This document shows positions 34,347 to 43,646 of a DNA stretch of 64,000 nt, piece by piece. Numbering within the stretch: the first letter of the stretch is position 1; the number at the start of each line of letters is the position of its first letter. A program made the translations under genes and the position numbers. The DNA comes from Aquimonas sp964586455. GTDB taxonomy: Bacteria > Pseudomonadota > Gammaproteobacteria > Xanthomonadales > Xanthomonadaceae. The DNA lies in NCBI GenBank assembly GCA_964586455.1, contig CAZPHV010000011.1, positions 32,846 through 96,845 of the forward strand, in the 5' to 3' direction. The notes under the pieces are model-generated. The model was not told the origin of the DNA. It searched no databases and was given only the letters and a program-made list of their open reading frames with translations.

Positions 34347-36449
34347 CTACTTCACCTGCGCGCCCGCCGCAGCCCCCGTGTCGACATCCAGCAGGAACAA
34401 ATCCTCGCCGCCGGTGCCGGCGGAAAGAATCATCCCTTCACTGATACCGAAGCGCATCTTGCGCGGGGCGAGGTTGGCGATGAAGACGACGCTGCGGCCG
34501 ATGAGCTTTTCGGGCTCGGCGTAGGCGGCGCGGATACCGCTGAAGATCTGGCGCTCACCCAAGTCGCCAGCGTCGAGCTTGAAGCGCAGCAGCTTGTCGC
34601 TGCCCTCGATGAAGTCGCACTCGATCACCTTGCCGATGCGCAGGTCGAGTTTGGCGAAGTCGTCGAGAGCGATGGGATTCGGGATTGGGGATTCGGGATT
34701 CGCAGCCGGCGGCGTTGAGGCTGAGGGTTGGGCTGTGGGTGCCGCTGGCTGGGTGTTGGCCTTGGCGGCTTCCGGTGTGGGGGCGAGGCTGTCCTTGCTG
34801 TTCTCGATCATGGTTTCGATGTGTTTGGGGTCAATGCGGGTGGCGAGTGCGGCGTAGGGCGCGATCGCGTGGTTCAGCAGCGGCTGCGCCAGCGTGTCGA
34901 AGGCGGCCAGCGGGCTCTGCAGGAAGGTTTCGATCTTCGCCACTGTGGCCGGCAGCACGGGGGCGAGGAAGCCGGCCAGCAGGCGGAACATGTTGATCGC
35001 CAGCGTGCAGATCGCGTGCAGTTCGGCTTCGCGGCCGTCCTGTTTGGCCAAGGACCAGGGCGCCTTGGCTGCGATCAGTTCGTTGGTGGTATCGGCCTCG
35101 GCCATGATCCGGCGCAGGGCGGCGTTGAAGTCGCCGCTGGCGAACGCGCCGTGTTCGCCCAGGCAGGCTTGGGACAGACGATCCCAGGCGCCGAGGTAGT
35201 ACTCCAGATCGGCGTCGCTCAGCGACTCGGCCAGCTGGCCTGCGAAGCGCTTCTCAATGAAACCGGCGCAGCGGCTGGCGATGTTGACGAACTTGCCGAC
35301 CACATCGGAATTCACTCGCAGGGCGAAGTCTTCGAGGTTCAGATCAAGATCGTCGACGCCGCCCGAGCTCTTCGCGGCGAAGTAGTAGCGCAGGTACTCC
35401 GGGTTCAGGCCGGCGTCCAGATAGGTACGCGCCTGAATGAAGGTGCCGCGCGACTTCGACATCTTGGCGCCGTTGACGGTCAGGTAGCCGTTGACGTGCA
35501 GCTTGTGCGGGGTCAGCAGACCTGCGCCCTTCAGCGTCGACGGCCAGAACAGGCCGTGGAAATTGATGATGTCCTTGCCGATGAAGTGGTGCATGCGCAC
35601 GCCGCTGCCGGCGGCTGTCAGCGCATCGAAGTCCATGCCGCGCTGATCGCACAGAGCCTTGAAGCTGGCCAGGTAGCCGATCGGCGCGTCCAGCCAGACG
35701 TAGAAGAACTTGCCCGGCGCATCCGGAATGGCGAAGCCGAAGTAAGGCGCATCGCGCGAGATGTCCCAGTCGCGCAGGCCGCCGTCCAGCCACTCCGCCA
35801 GCTTGGCGCGCACGCCCGGATGGGCGACGTCGCCGGACAGCCACTCGCGCAGGAAGGCCTCGAACTTGGGCAGCTCGAAGAAGTAGTGCTCGCTCTCGCG
35901 CAGCTCGGGCACGGCGCCCGAGACCACTGAGCGCGGGTTCTTCAGATCAGTCGGCGCATACGCAGCGCCGCAGACTTCGCAGTTGTCGCCGTATTGATCG
36001 ACCGCGCCGCACTTCGGGCAGTCGCCCTTGATGTAGCGGTCGGGCAGGAACATCTGCCGCTCGGGGTCGAACAGCTGCTGGATGCTGCGGCGGGCGATGT
36101 ATTGATCCTTGATACGGCCGTAGATCAGCTCGGCGAGCGCGCGGTTCTCGTCGGAGTGCGTGCTGTGGTAGTGGTCGAAGGCCACGCCGAATTCGTCGAA
36201 GTCGCGCTCGTGGCTTTGCTGGATGCCGCGGATGAACTCCTCGGGCGCCATGCCGGCCTTCTCGGCCGCCAACATGATCGGTGTGCCGTGGGCATCGTCG
36301 GCACAGACGAACCAGGCCTCGCGGCCCTGCATGCGCTGCGCGCGCACCCAGATGTCGGCCTGGATGTAGCCGACCAGATGGCCCAGGTGCAGATGGCCAT
36401 TGGCGTAGGGCAGGGCGCAGGTGACGAGCAGCGGAGCGTGGTCGGACAT
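34347..36449 (-). CDS. metG: Methionyl-tRNA synthetase
   Basis: A 700-residue class I synthetase charging tRNA-Met. The HIGH motif is LPYANGHLHLGHLVGY at residues 14-29, the zinc knuckle is CPKCGAVDQYGDNCEVCG near 145-162, and KMSKS is in GAKMSKSRGTF near 333. The C-terminal 110 residues form an EMAP/Trbp111-like tRNA-binding domain (LDLRIGKVIECDF, NLAPRKMRFGISEGMIL) that gives dimerisation. Between catalytic and tRNA-binding parts is an Ala/Pro linker whose segment NPESPIPNP is written by a dispersed GGGATTCGGGATT repeat. ATG 36449 is the standard start. Confidence 0.97.
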   Translation of the reverse strand: MSDHAPLLVTCALPYANGHLHLGHLVGYIQADIWVRAQRMQGREAWFVCADDAHGTPIMLAAEKAGMAPEEFIRGIQQSHERDFDEFGVAFDHYHSTHSDENRALAELIYGRIKDQYIARRSIQQLFDPERQMFLPDRYIKGDCPKCGAVDQYGDNCEVCGAAYAPTDLKNPRSVVSGAVPELRESEHYFFELPKFEAFLREWLSGDVAHPGVRAKLAEWLDGGLRDWDISRDAPYFGFAIPDAPGKFFYVWLDAPIGYLASFKALCDQRGMDFDALTAAGSGVRMHHFIGKDIINFHGLFWPSTLKGAGLLTPHKLHVNGYLTVNGAKMSKSRGTFIQARTYLDAGLNPEYLRYYFAAKSSGGVDDLDLNLEDFALRVNSDVVGKFVNIASRCAGFIEKRFAGQLAESLSDADLEYYLGAWDRLSQACLGEHGAFASGDFNAALRRIMAEADTTNELIAAKAPWSLAKQDGREAELHAICTLAINMFRLLAGFLAPVLPATVAKIETFLQSPLAAFDTLAQPLLNHAIAPYAALATRIDPKHIETMIENSKDSLAPTPEAAKANTQPAAPTAQPSASTPPAANPESPIPNPIALDDFAKLDLRIGKVIECDFIEGSDKLLRFKLDAGDLGERQIFSGIRAAYAEPEKLIGRSVVFIANLAPRKMRFGISEGMILSAGTGGEDLFLLDVDTGAAAGAQVK
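34674..34702. repeat. GGGATTCGGGATT repeat inside metG
   Basis: Four tandem GGGATTCG/GGGATTGG units lie within the metG coding sequence and encode NPESPIPNP in the linker. The same tandem motif appears outside genes at about 63885-63909, just after trpB, showing that it is a dispersed repeat rather than a conserved protein segment. Confidence 0.75.
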
Positions 36450-37053
36450 GGATTCGATGCGGCCAGGACAAACGGGCGCGGATTATCCCATGGCAGGGTG
36501 GGGCGCAGAGAAAGGAGATATTGGAGGCCGCGCTTCGCAAAGGCGTTGCGGCGACTTGCGCGGGGTGCGCAGGTCGGGTGCGGGCTTTGGTGAGGCTTGA
36601 TGCGAGCGGCGAGATGGGATTCGCGTGACGCTACAGCGCGGCGGATCAAGATCGGCCCTACGGAGTGTGGTGAATCGGGGTTGGCGTTGCGGCGCCGCGG
36701 GTGCGGATTTGCGTGACGGCACAGCGCGGCGGATCGAGATCCGCCCGACGGAGCGTGGTGGATCGGGTTTGGCATTGCGGCGCGGCGGATCGGGATAGGC
36801 GCACCGATAGGTTCGGGTAGGGCGGATCTTGATCCGCCGCCTGCGATTTCGCCGAATCGCCTGCCTGCCTGCCTGCCTGCCTGCCTGCCCGCCCGCCGCC
36901 GCGCAGCGCTGCCCCGCATTTCGCACCGACCGTTCGCTGCCGCGACCCCGCGAGCGCGCCGCACCCCCGCCGCCCGCGAATTGCCAGATCGCGCCGCACG
37001 CATGGACAGCACCGCGGCGTGCAATGCCGGCTCCCAGGCTTTCGGAGTTCGCC
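36450..37053. repeat. Gene-free interval with GTAG-family palindromes and a CTGC microsatellite
   Basis: This 604-bp stretch between divergent metG and the CreD-like gene contains three GTAG-family palindromes (stems at 36640-36657, 36728-36745 and 36821-36838) within partially duplicated flanks, and a tetranucleotide tract of about eight CTGC/CCGC units at 36857-36899. The promoters of metG and creD must lie at its edges. Open frames crossing it are repeat-derived. Confidence 0.75.
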
Positions 37054-38382
37054 ATGCGACTCGGCATCAAGATTCCCCTGATCGGCCTCACCATCCTGGT
37101 GCTGCTGATTCCCTTGCTGTTGCTGCGCGGACTGGTGTTCGAGCGTCAGCAGCGCGTGCTTGAGGTGCGCGCTGAGGTGGCGCAGAGCAGCAGCCGCGCG
37201 CAGCGGCTGGTCGGCCCGCTGCTGCGCGTCGAGATCGAGCGCGAGATCGAAGACAAACAGCTGGTGATGGAGAACGGCGTCCAGCGCGAGGTGATCTCGA
37301 CGCGTCTGCAGCAGGACATTCGGCTGCTGATGCCCGAGCATCTGCGCTGGCAGGGCAGCTTCAGCAGCGAGCGGCGCGGGCGGTCCTTGTTCACCGCGCT
37401 GCTCTACCACCTCGACCTGAAAGCCGAGGCGCAGTTCCGACTGCAGGGCCTGCTGCAGGAAGGCGAACGCATCAAGCGCGCCGACCTGCTGCTCGGGGTG
37501 GGCGACAACCGCGGCATCCGTTCGGTGAACCTGCGCGCTGCTCAGCACACGCTTGCGGTCGAGCCGGGTGCGGCGCTGCCCTGGCTTGAGTCCGGACTGC
37601 AGGCCTGGCTGCCGCGATCAGCGCTGTCGGCTGCAGATCTGCAGGTCGAGCTGGAACTCCAGCTCAGCGGCACCGAGTCGATGGACTTCGTGCCGGTGGG
37701 CGCCGACACAGAAGTCGCGCTGAGCGGCGACTGGCCGCACCCGTCGTTCCGCGGCGCTGTGCTGCCGTTGGCGCCGGAGCTGCGCGAAGACGGCTTCACT
37801 GCGGGCTGGAAGGTCTCGCGGTTGGCCAGTCAGGCGCAGCAGGCAGTGGTTCAGTGTGGGCTTGAGCTGACCCACTGCCATAGCCTGCAGCAGCATGCGT
37901 TCGGCCTGGCCCTGGTCGACCCGGTCGACCGCTACCTGATGACCGAGCGCGCGATGAAATACGCGCTGCTGGTCCTGGTGCTGGTGTTCGGCGCGGTGTT
38001 CTTCGTCGAGGTGCTGGGCGGCGGCGAATTACATCCGTTGCATTACGGTCTGATTGGCCTCGCGCTGGCGATGTTCTTCCTGCTGCTGCTGGCGCTGAGC
38101 GAACACCTGGGTTTCGCGGTGGCTTATCTGATTGCAGCACTCGCCTGTGTGGCCCTGATTGCAAGCTACCTCGCCGGCGTGCTCGACAGCCGGCTGCGTG
38201 GCTGGATCAGCGCCGGCCTGCTGTCAGGACTGTATGCGCTGCTGTATTCGCTTCTCAAGGCGGAAGACCATGCCCTGCTCGGCGGTGCGGTGGTTTTGTT
38301 CGGCTGCCTTGCGGTATTCATGCTGGCGACGCGGCGGGTGCGCTGGGGGTCGCTGGGGCGGGCGCACACGCAGCAGCCGTGA
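37054..38382 (+). CDS. creD: CreD-family inner membrane protein
   Basis: A 442-residue membrane protein of the CreD (Cet) family. An N-terminal helix (IPLIGLTILVLLIPLLLL) is followed by a large extracytoplasmic domain of about 270 residues, then five or six helices containing HPLHYGLIGLALAMFFLLLL and LSEHLGFAVAYLIAALACVAL, the family core. ATG 37054 is preceded by GGAG at eight bases. In Escherichia coli creD is controlled by the CreBC two-component system and affects envelope integrity and colicin tolerance; no creBC genes are here. In some xanthomonads CreD-like proteins influence beta-lactam tolerance. The molecular function is unknown. Confidence 0.88.
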   Translation: MRLGIKIPLIGLTILVLLIPLLLLRGLVFERQQRVLEVRAEVAQSSSRAQRLVGPLLRVEIEREIEDKQLVMENGVQREVISTRLQQDIRLLMPEHLRWQGSFSSERRGRSLFTALLYHLDLKAEAQFRLQGLLQEGERIKRADLLLGVGDNRGIRSVNLRAAQHTLAVEPGAALPWLESGLQAWLPRSALSAADLQVELELQLSGTESMDFVPVGADTEVALSGDWPHPSFRGAVLPLAPELREDGFTAGWKVSRLASQAQQAVVQCGLELTHCHSLQQHAFGLALVDPVDRYLMTERAMKYALLVLVLVFGAVFFVEVLGGGELHPLHYGLIGLALAMFFLLLLALSEHLGFAVAYLIAALACVALIASYLAGVLDSRLRGWISAGLLSGLYALLYSLLKAEDHALLGGAVVLFGCLAVFMLATRRVRWGSLGRAHTQQP

Positions 38383-38389
38383 CGGAAAC

Positions 38390-38419
38390 GGAAAGGGCGG
38401 CCCGAGGGCCGCCCTTTCC
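38390..38419. terminator. Bidirectional terminator between creD and the amino-acid permease
   Basis: A perfect 14-bp stem (GGAAAGGGCGGCCC / GGGCCGCCCTTTCC) lies between the convergent creD and permease genes. The A-rich left flank and T-containing right flank of the stem let it work on both strands, which fits the convergent layout. Confidence 0.85.
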
Positions 38420-38444
38420 TTCAGTCGAAATTGTGGTCCAGCGA

Positions 38445-39914
38445 TCAGGCGGGCTTGCGCAGCTTGCTGTGGCGGTAGCCGTAGAACAGGTAGATCAGCA
38501 CGCCGAGGAATGTCCAGCCTACCATCAGGCTCCAGTGCGCCTTGAAGGGCTGCCAGAACAGGTAGAGGCAGGCGGCTGCGCCAGCGATGCAGACGAACCA
38601 GGCGAAGGGCACGCGGAAGGGGCGGGGCAGATCCGGGCGGGTGCGGCGCAGCACCAGCACGCCGATGCAGACAGTCGCGAAGGCCAGCAGGGTACCCATC
38701 GACACCAGCTCGCCGAGCAGGCCGATCGGCAAGAAGCCGGCGAGGCAGGCGGCAAACACGCCGACGATGATCGTGCCGACGTGCGGGGTCTGGAACTTCG
38801 GGTGGACCTTGGCAAAGAACTTCGGCAGCAATCCGTCCTTCGACATCGAGTAGAAGATGCGCGGCTGGCCCATCAGCATGACCAGGATCACCGAGGACAG
38901 GCCGGCGATGGCGCCGATTTCGATCAGGGTCTTCAGCCACAGCAGGCTCGGGTAGGCCTCCAGCGCGGTAGCGACCGGCTTGGGCGTGCCCAGCTCGGCG
39001 TATGGCAGCATGCCGGTCAGCACACCAGAGACGATGATGTAGACCAAGGTGCAGAAGAACAGCGAGCCCAGGATGCCGATCGGCATGTCGCGCTGCGGGT
39101 TCTTGGCCTCGCCGGCCGCGGTCGAGACCGCATCGAAACCGATGTAGGCGAAGAACACCACGGCCGCACCGCGGACCACCCCATCCATGCCGAACTGGCC
39201 AGGGCCGGTATTCTCGGGGATGAAGGGAATCCAGTTCTCGGGGTTGATGAACTGCACGCCGAAGGCCACGAACAGCAGGATCACGACCACCTTGATCGCC
39301 ACGATCACCGCATTCACCCAGGCCGACTGGGTGATGCCGGCGTAGCAGAGGCCGCTGACCGCGGCGACGATGGCCACGGCCGGCAGATTCAGGAAGCCCC
39401 CGGTGTAGACGATGCTGCCGTTGACGACGTTCAGCGGCGCCGAGGCCAGCGCCGCCGGCAGGCCGATGCCCATGCTGGTCATCAGGCTGTTGAAGTAGCC
39501 CGACCAGCCCACCGCCACGGTGGAGGCCGCGAACATGTACTCCAGCACCAGGTTCCAGCCGATGAACCAGGCCACGCCCTCGCCGAGGGTGGCATAGGCG
39601 TAGGAGTAGGCGCTGCCGGACACCGGCATCATCGCCGCGAACTCGGCGTAGCACAGGCCTGCGAAGGCGCAGGCGATGCCGGCCAGCACGAAGCTCAGCA
39701 CGATCGCAGGACCGGCGTGTGCTGCGGCCGCCTGGCCGGTGAGCACGAAGATGCCGGCCCCGATCACCGCGCCAATGCCCAGCATGACCAGCTGGCGCGC
39801 CCCAAGCACGCGCTTGAGCGAGGCCTCGCCTCCGAGTGAGCCCTCGACCGGTTCGCCGGCATCGACGTGTGGCGCCGGCGCTACGGGTTTGGTTTGCAGC
39901 AATGCCTTCAACAT
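38445..39914 (-). CDS. APC superfamily amino-acid permease (cationic amino-acid transporter-like)
   Basis: A 489-residue permease with about twelve membrane helices plus additional C-terminal ones. The first helix has QLVMLGIGAVIGAGIFVLTG, with the GAGIF substrate-site break. Further family segments are MPVSGSAYSYAYATLGEG, FFAYIGFDAVSTAAGEAKNPQRDMPIG and GQPRIFYSMSKDGLLPK. This pattern matches the YfnA/CAT subgroup of amino-acid permeases. ATG 39914 gives the cytoplasmic tail MLKALLQTKP and has GGGGAAG upstream; a start at 40037 would add 41 poorly conserved residues. Substrate specificity cannot be read. Confidence 0.9.
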   Translation of the reverse strand: MLKALLQTKPVAPAPHVDAGEPVEGSLGGEASLKRVLGARQLVMLGIGAVIGAGIFVLTGQAAAAHAGPAIVLSFVLAGIACAFAGLCYAEFAAMMPVSGSAYSYAYATLGEGVAWFIGWNLVLEYMFAASTVAVGWSGYFNSLMTSMGIGLPAALASAPLNVVNGSIVYTGGFLNLPAVAIVAAVSGLCYAGITQSAWVNAVIVAIKVVVILLFVAFGVQFINPENWIPFIPENTGPGQFGMDGVVRGAAVVFFAYIGFDAVSTAAGEAKNPQRDMPIGILGSLFFCTLVYIIVSGVLTGMLPYAELGTPKPVATALEAYPSLLWLKTLIEIGAIAGLSSVILVMLMGQPRIFYSMSKDGLLPKFFAKVHPKFQTPHVGTIIVGVFAACLAGFLPIGLLGELVSMGTLLAFATVCIGVLVLRRTRPDLPRPFRVPFAWFVCIAGAAACLYLFWQPFKAHWSLMVGWTFLGVLIYLFYGYRHSKLRKPA

Positions 39915-40314
39915 GGGTGCTTCCCCGCGATGGATGTGAGTGAGCGGCGGTCCGGTCGCCGCGGATGCCTGCCTTGGCCCTGGATCGGGCACGCCCCGCA
40001 ATGAGCGCGGCCGACGCGCAAGCTGCGCGCCGGCCACGATTTACAGGAGTGCAGGAAGTGCAGGGGCCCCCCGGCCGTCGCGGAGTCTAGGGAAAAGACC
40101 CGCGCCAACGGCAGGGCCATGGGACAGGGCGGACTGCGCTGCCTGGGGTGGTCTGTGGTGCGTTGGACGGTGTGCGACCTGTTGCTCATAAGCACCCACG
40201 GGAAGGGGCGCCTCGCCAGGGCGCCGCGGCGCGACAGGGTGTCGAGCCGCGAGCCGAGCGGACGCGTTGGTGCGTGGGCCGGTCAGTGCGGGCGCCTCGG
40301 CCCGAGGCGCGCCT
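39915..40314. other. Non-coding interval between permease start and phoU end
   Basis: About 400 bp with no supported gene. The right end has a 9-bp GC hairpin (GCGCCTCGG / CCGAGGCGC, 40292-40310) five bases after the phoU stop, a likely end signal for the pst-phoU transcript although no T-run follows. The left part should hold the permease promoter; no clear elements are seen. An upstream GC-rich inverted pair near 40209-40230 is less regular. Confidence 0.55.
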
Positions 40315-41016
40315 TCAGTCGCCGAGGCTGCTGCTGGCGTCGCGCTTCTCGCGGGCCTGCAGCGGCGTCTCGCCATGCTCGATGAACCAGACGTTCTCGG
40401 CGATGTTGGTGGCGTGATCGCCGATGCGTTCGATGTTCTTGGCCATGAACAACAGATGCGCGCCGACTCCAACGTGCTGATTGTTCTGGGTCATCCAGTC
40501 AAGCAGATCGCGGAACAGCGCCGTGTGTAGACGGTCAAGTTCGACATCCCGTTCGCGCACTTCGATAGCGAGCTCACTGTCACGCAGCACGTACGCGCGC
40601 AACACATCACGCAGCTGCTGTTTGGCCAGTTCAGCCAGCGGCCGAAGCGAAGCGCTGGTGCTGACGACGGGTAGCGAGTTCAGCACCCGGCTCCGCTTGG
40701 CGATATTGGCTGCCAGGTCACCCACGCGCTCGATGCAGCTGGCGATGCGAAGAGCGGCCAGCACTTCGCGCAGGTCGCGCGCCACCGGCTGGCGCAGCGC
40801 GACCAAGCGCATTACGTCATGGCCGATGTGGCTTTCGCATTCGTCGATGGCAGCGTCGGCGGCGATGACCTGTTCTGAGGCTGCATCATCGCGTCGCTCC
40901 AGTGCCGAGAGCGCTGCCTCGAGCTGGCCTGCTGCTGCTTCGCCCATGGCCTCAAGTTCGCGACCAATTCGCGCCAGCTCGACGTCGAAATCCCGGTGGG
41001 TATGTGGCTCTTGCAT
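40315..41016 (-). CDS. phoU: Phosphate signalling regulator PhoU
   Basis: A 233-residue all-helical protein with two PhoU three-helix repeats. Each carries a metal-binding E-R-x-x-D motif: CIERVGDLAANIAKRS near residue 95 and NIERIGDHATNIAENVWF near 197. PhoU links the Pst transporter to PhoR and represses the Pho regulon when phosphate is plentiful. It is the last gene of pstSCAB-phoU, 14 bases after pstB. phoR and phoB are not in the window. Confidence 0.96.
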   Translation of the reverse strand: MQEPHTHRDFDVELARIGRELEAMGEAAAGQLEAALSALERRDDAASEQVIAADAAIDECESHIGHDVMRLVALRQPVARDLREVLAALRIASCIERVGDLAANIAKRSRVLNSLPVVSTSASLRPLAELAKQQLRDVLRAYVLRDSELAIEVRERDVELDRLHTALFRDLLDWMTQNNQHVGVGAHLLFMAKNIERIGDHATNIAENVWFIEHGETPLQAREKRDASSSLGD

Positions 41017-41030
41017 GGCGCTGCTCCTGG

Positions 41031-41810
41031 TCAGCCGAAGCGGCCGGTGATGTAGCCTTCGGTCCGCGGGTTCGAAGGGTTGGTGAAGATGCGATCGGTT
41101 TCACCGTGTTCGATCAGCTCGCCGAGGTACATGAAGCCGGTTCGATCCGAGCAACGACCGGCCTGCTGCATATTGTGGGTGACGATGACGATGGTGAACT
41201 GCTGCTTGAGCTCAGCGATCAGCTGCTCGATCTTGCCGGTTGCGATCGGGTCGAGCGCCGAGGTGGGCTCGTCCAGCAGAAGCACCTGCGGCTTCAAGGC
41301 CACTGCGCGGGCAATGCACAAGCGCTGCTGCTGACCACCGGAGAGGCCGAGTGCGTTGTGCTTGAGCTTGTCCTTGACTTCGTTCCACAGCGCCGCCTGG
41401 CGAAGCGCTGCTTCCACGCGATCGTCAAGCTCGGAGCTGGACATCCGCTCATGATGCTGGATGGCCCACGCGACATTCTGATGAATGCTCATCGGAAAGG
41501 GCACGGGTTTCTGGAACACCATGCCGACCTTGCTGCGCAGTCGGTTCAGCGGATACTTCGGATCCAGAATGTTTTCGCCGTCAAGTTGAACCTCGCCGCT
41601 GGCCACCTGCCCCGGATACAGCGAATAGATTCGGTTCAGGCAACGCAGCAGGGTCGACTTGCCGCAGCCCGAGGGTCCGATCAGGGCGGTGACCTGCTTT
41701 TCCGGAATCGGTAGATCGACCTCTTTCAGGGCCTGGGTGGTCTTGTAGTGGAAGTTCAGGCCGCGCACGTCCATCTTGAGTGCGGGGGTCGACGCATTGC
41801 TGTCAGTCAT
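41031..41810 (-). CDS. pstB: Phosphate ABC transporter ATPase PstB
   Basis: A 259-residue ABC ATPase. Walker A is GPSGCGKSTLLR near 43, the signature is LGLSGGQQQRLCIAR near 155, and Walker B is VLLLDEPTSALDP. The FHYKTTQALKEVDL N-terminus and NRLRSKVGMVFQKPVPFPMS are typical of PstB rather than general ATPases. It energises phosphate import through PstC-PstA. The start overlaps the end of pstA by eight bases. Confidence 0.97.
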   Translation of the reverse strand: MTDSNASTPALKMDVRGLNFHYKTTQALKEVDLPIPEKQVTALIGPSGCGKSTLLRCLNRIYSLYPGQVASGEVQLDGENILDPKYPLNRLRSKVGMVFQKPVPFPMSIHQNVAWAIQHHERMSSSELDDRVEAALRQAALWNEVKDKLKHNALGLSGGQQQRLCIARAVALKPQVLLLDEPTSALDPIATGKIEQLIAELKQQFTIVIVTHNMQQAGRCSDRTGFMYLGELIEHGETDRIFTNPSNPRTEGYITGRFG

Positions 41811-42651
41811 GGCCAGTGGACTTGCGGGGCAATAGAGCGCGCGCGGCCAGACTCAGCAGCAGCACGAACAGGGTGATGACGAGTGCGCCGGACCAGGCCA
41901 GTGCCTGCCAGGCGGGGAAGGGGCTCATTGCGAACTGGAAGACGACCACCGGCACGTTCGCCATTGCCCCGGTCAGGTCGCTGCTCCAGTACTGGTTCGA
42001 GAATGCGGTGAACAGCAGCGGTGCGGTCTCTCCGGAGATTCGTGCCAGCGCCAGCAGCACTCCCGTCAGGATGCCGGGCGCGGCTGCCCGGTACAGCACG
42101 TGGACGGTCACCTTCCACTGGGGAATACCGAGACTCAGAGCCGCCTCGCGCATCTGCGAAGGCACCAGCCGCAGCATTTCGTCGGTGGTGCGTACGACCA
42201 CCGGCAGCACGATGAAAGCCAGCGCCAAGGCACCTGCCAGCGCTGAAAAGCGCGTGTGCTGGACCACCAGCGCGTACACGAAAAGGCCAATCACGATCGA
42301 TGGCGCTGACAGCAGGATGTCGTTGACGAAGCGGATCACTTCGCCAAGCACGCGGCGGTTGACGACCTCGGCCAGAAAGGTGCCGGCGGCGATGCCGATC
42401 GGCGCTCCGATCAGGATGGCCAGCAGGCTGATCACCACGCTACCGAACAAGGCGTTGGCCATGCCACCGTCCTGTCCGGGGGGTGGGGTCATCTGGGTGA
42501 ACAGGTCCAGATCGAGCGCCTGCATGCCGCGTCCGAGTGTGGTCCAGAGGATCCAGATCAAAAAGAAGAGCCCGAACACGGTCGCCAAACCCGCCAGAAC
42601 CATCGCGAAGGTATTTGTCAGGCGCCGCCGCAGATACAGCCCGCTGGACAT
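41803..42651 (-). CDS. pstA: Phosphate ABC transporter permease PstA
   Basis: A 282-residue inner-membrane permease with six predicted helices. The conserved cytoplasmic coupling loop for PstB is seen in LVPSQMREAALSLGIPQWKVTVHVLYRAAAPG. LSAPSIVIGLFVYALVV and ARISGETAPLLFTAFSNQYW are characteristic of PstA. Its ATG shares one base with the stop of pstC, so the two are translated in step. Confidence 0.96.
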   Translation of the reverse strand: MSSGLYLRRRLTNTFAMVLAGLATVFGLFFLIWILWTTLGRGMQALDLDLFTQMTPPPGQDGGMANALFGSVVISLLAILIGAPIGIAAGTFLAEVVNRRVLGEVIRFVNDILLSAPSIVIGLFVYALVVQHTRFSALAGALALAFIVLPVVVRTTDEMLRLVPSQMREAALSLGIPQWKVTVHVLYRAAAPGILTGVLLALARISGETAPLLFTAFSNQYWSSDLTGAMANVPVVVFQFAMSPFPAWQALAWSGALVITLFVLLLSLAARALLPRKSTGHD

Positions 42652-43628
42652 CAGTTGCCCTCCCTTCGCTTGAGGCTGAGCAGCATCAGCTTGGCGATGC
42701 TGAGCACGATGAAGGTGATCACGAACAGAGTGAAGCCCAGCATCAGCAGCGAGCCAAGGTGCAATGGATCGCGCGCCTCGGCAAACTCGTTCGCAATGGT
42801 GGCAGTGATTGAATTGCCTGGCTCGAGAAGGCTGGCGCTGATTCGGTTGGCGTTGCCAAGCACGAAGGTGACCGCCATGGTCTCGCCCAGCGCCCGACCC
42901 AATCCAAGAAAAATGCCGCCGATCACGGCCGAGCGCGTATAAGGCAGAACGATGTGCCAGGCGACTTCCCAGGTAGTGGAGCCGAGCGCGTAGGCCGACT
43001 CCTTGAGGCGGGTCGGCACCGTCAAGAACACCTCACGCATCACCGAGCTGATGAACGGGATGATCATGATCGCCAGCACCAGGCCGGCGGTAAGGGTTCC
43101 CAGTCCCAGCGGTGGCCCGGTGAACAGCGCACCGAGCACCGGCAACTCGCCGAGCGTAGCGTCCAGCCACGGATTGACGTAGGTCGCCATCACCGGCACC
43201 AGCACGAACAGACCCCACATGCCGTAGATGATCGAGGGGATGCCAGCCAGCAGTTCGATGGCCGAAGACACGGGCGAGCGCAGCCACGGCGGCGCGACTT
43301 CGGTCAGAAACAGAGCGATCCCGAAGCTGATGGGGACCGCGATCAGGATCGCAATGCCCGAGGTCACCAGAGTGCCGTAGATCGCGACGCCGGCGCCGAA
43401 CTGATGTTCGACGGGGTTCCACTCGGTGGATGTGAAGAAACCCAGCCCAAAGGCCTGCAGCGCGGCAAACCCGCCCCAAAGCATCGACGCGGCGATACCG
43501 GCCAATGCAAGCAACACGAAGCCGCCGGCCGCCGCCAGTGTCCAGCGGAACAGCCGGTCGTTGCGGGCGTCCGCGCGGGCCCTGCGCTCAGCTCTGTGGC
43601 CCGCGTCTGGAACGATCGAAGTGTCCAT
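42651..43628 (-). CDS. pstC: Phosphate ABC transporter permease PstC
   Basis: A 325-residue permease with six helices. PstC hallmarks are ELLAGIPSIIYGMWGLFVLVP, the coupling loop PTRLKESAYALGSTTWEVAWHIVLPYTRSAVIGG and LGRALGETMAVTFVLGNANRI. The N-terminus up to about residue 30 is charged and cytoplasmic. It lies 18 bases after pstS and forms the heterodimeric channel with PstA. Confidence 0.96.
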   Translation of the reverse strand: MDTSIVPDAGHRAERRARADARNDRLFRWTLAAAGGFVLLALAGIAASMLWGGFAALQAFGLGFFTSTEWNPVEHQFGAGVAIYGTLVTSGIAILIAVPISFGIALFLTEVAPPWLRSPVSSAIELLAGIPSIIYGMWGLFVLVPVMATYVNPWLDATLGELPVLGALFTGPPLGLGTLTAGLVLAIMIIPFISSVMREVFLTVPTRLKESAYALGSTTWEVAWHIVLPYTRSAVIGGIFLGLGRALGETMAVTFVLGNANRISASLLEPGNSITATIANEFAEARDPLHLGSLLMLGFTLFVITFIVLSIAKLMLLSLKRREGN

Positions 43629-43646
43629 GCGATTGGGCTTGATCGA

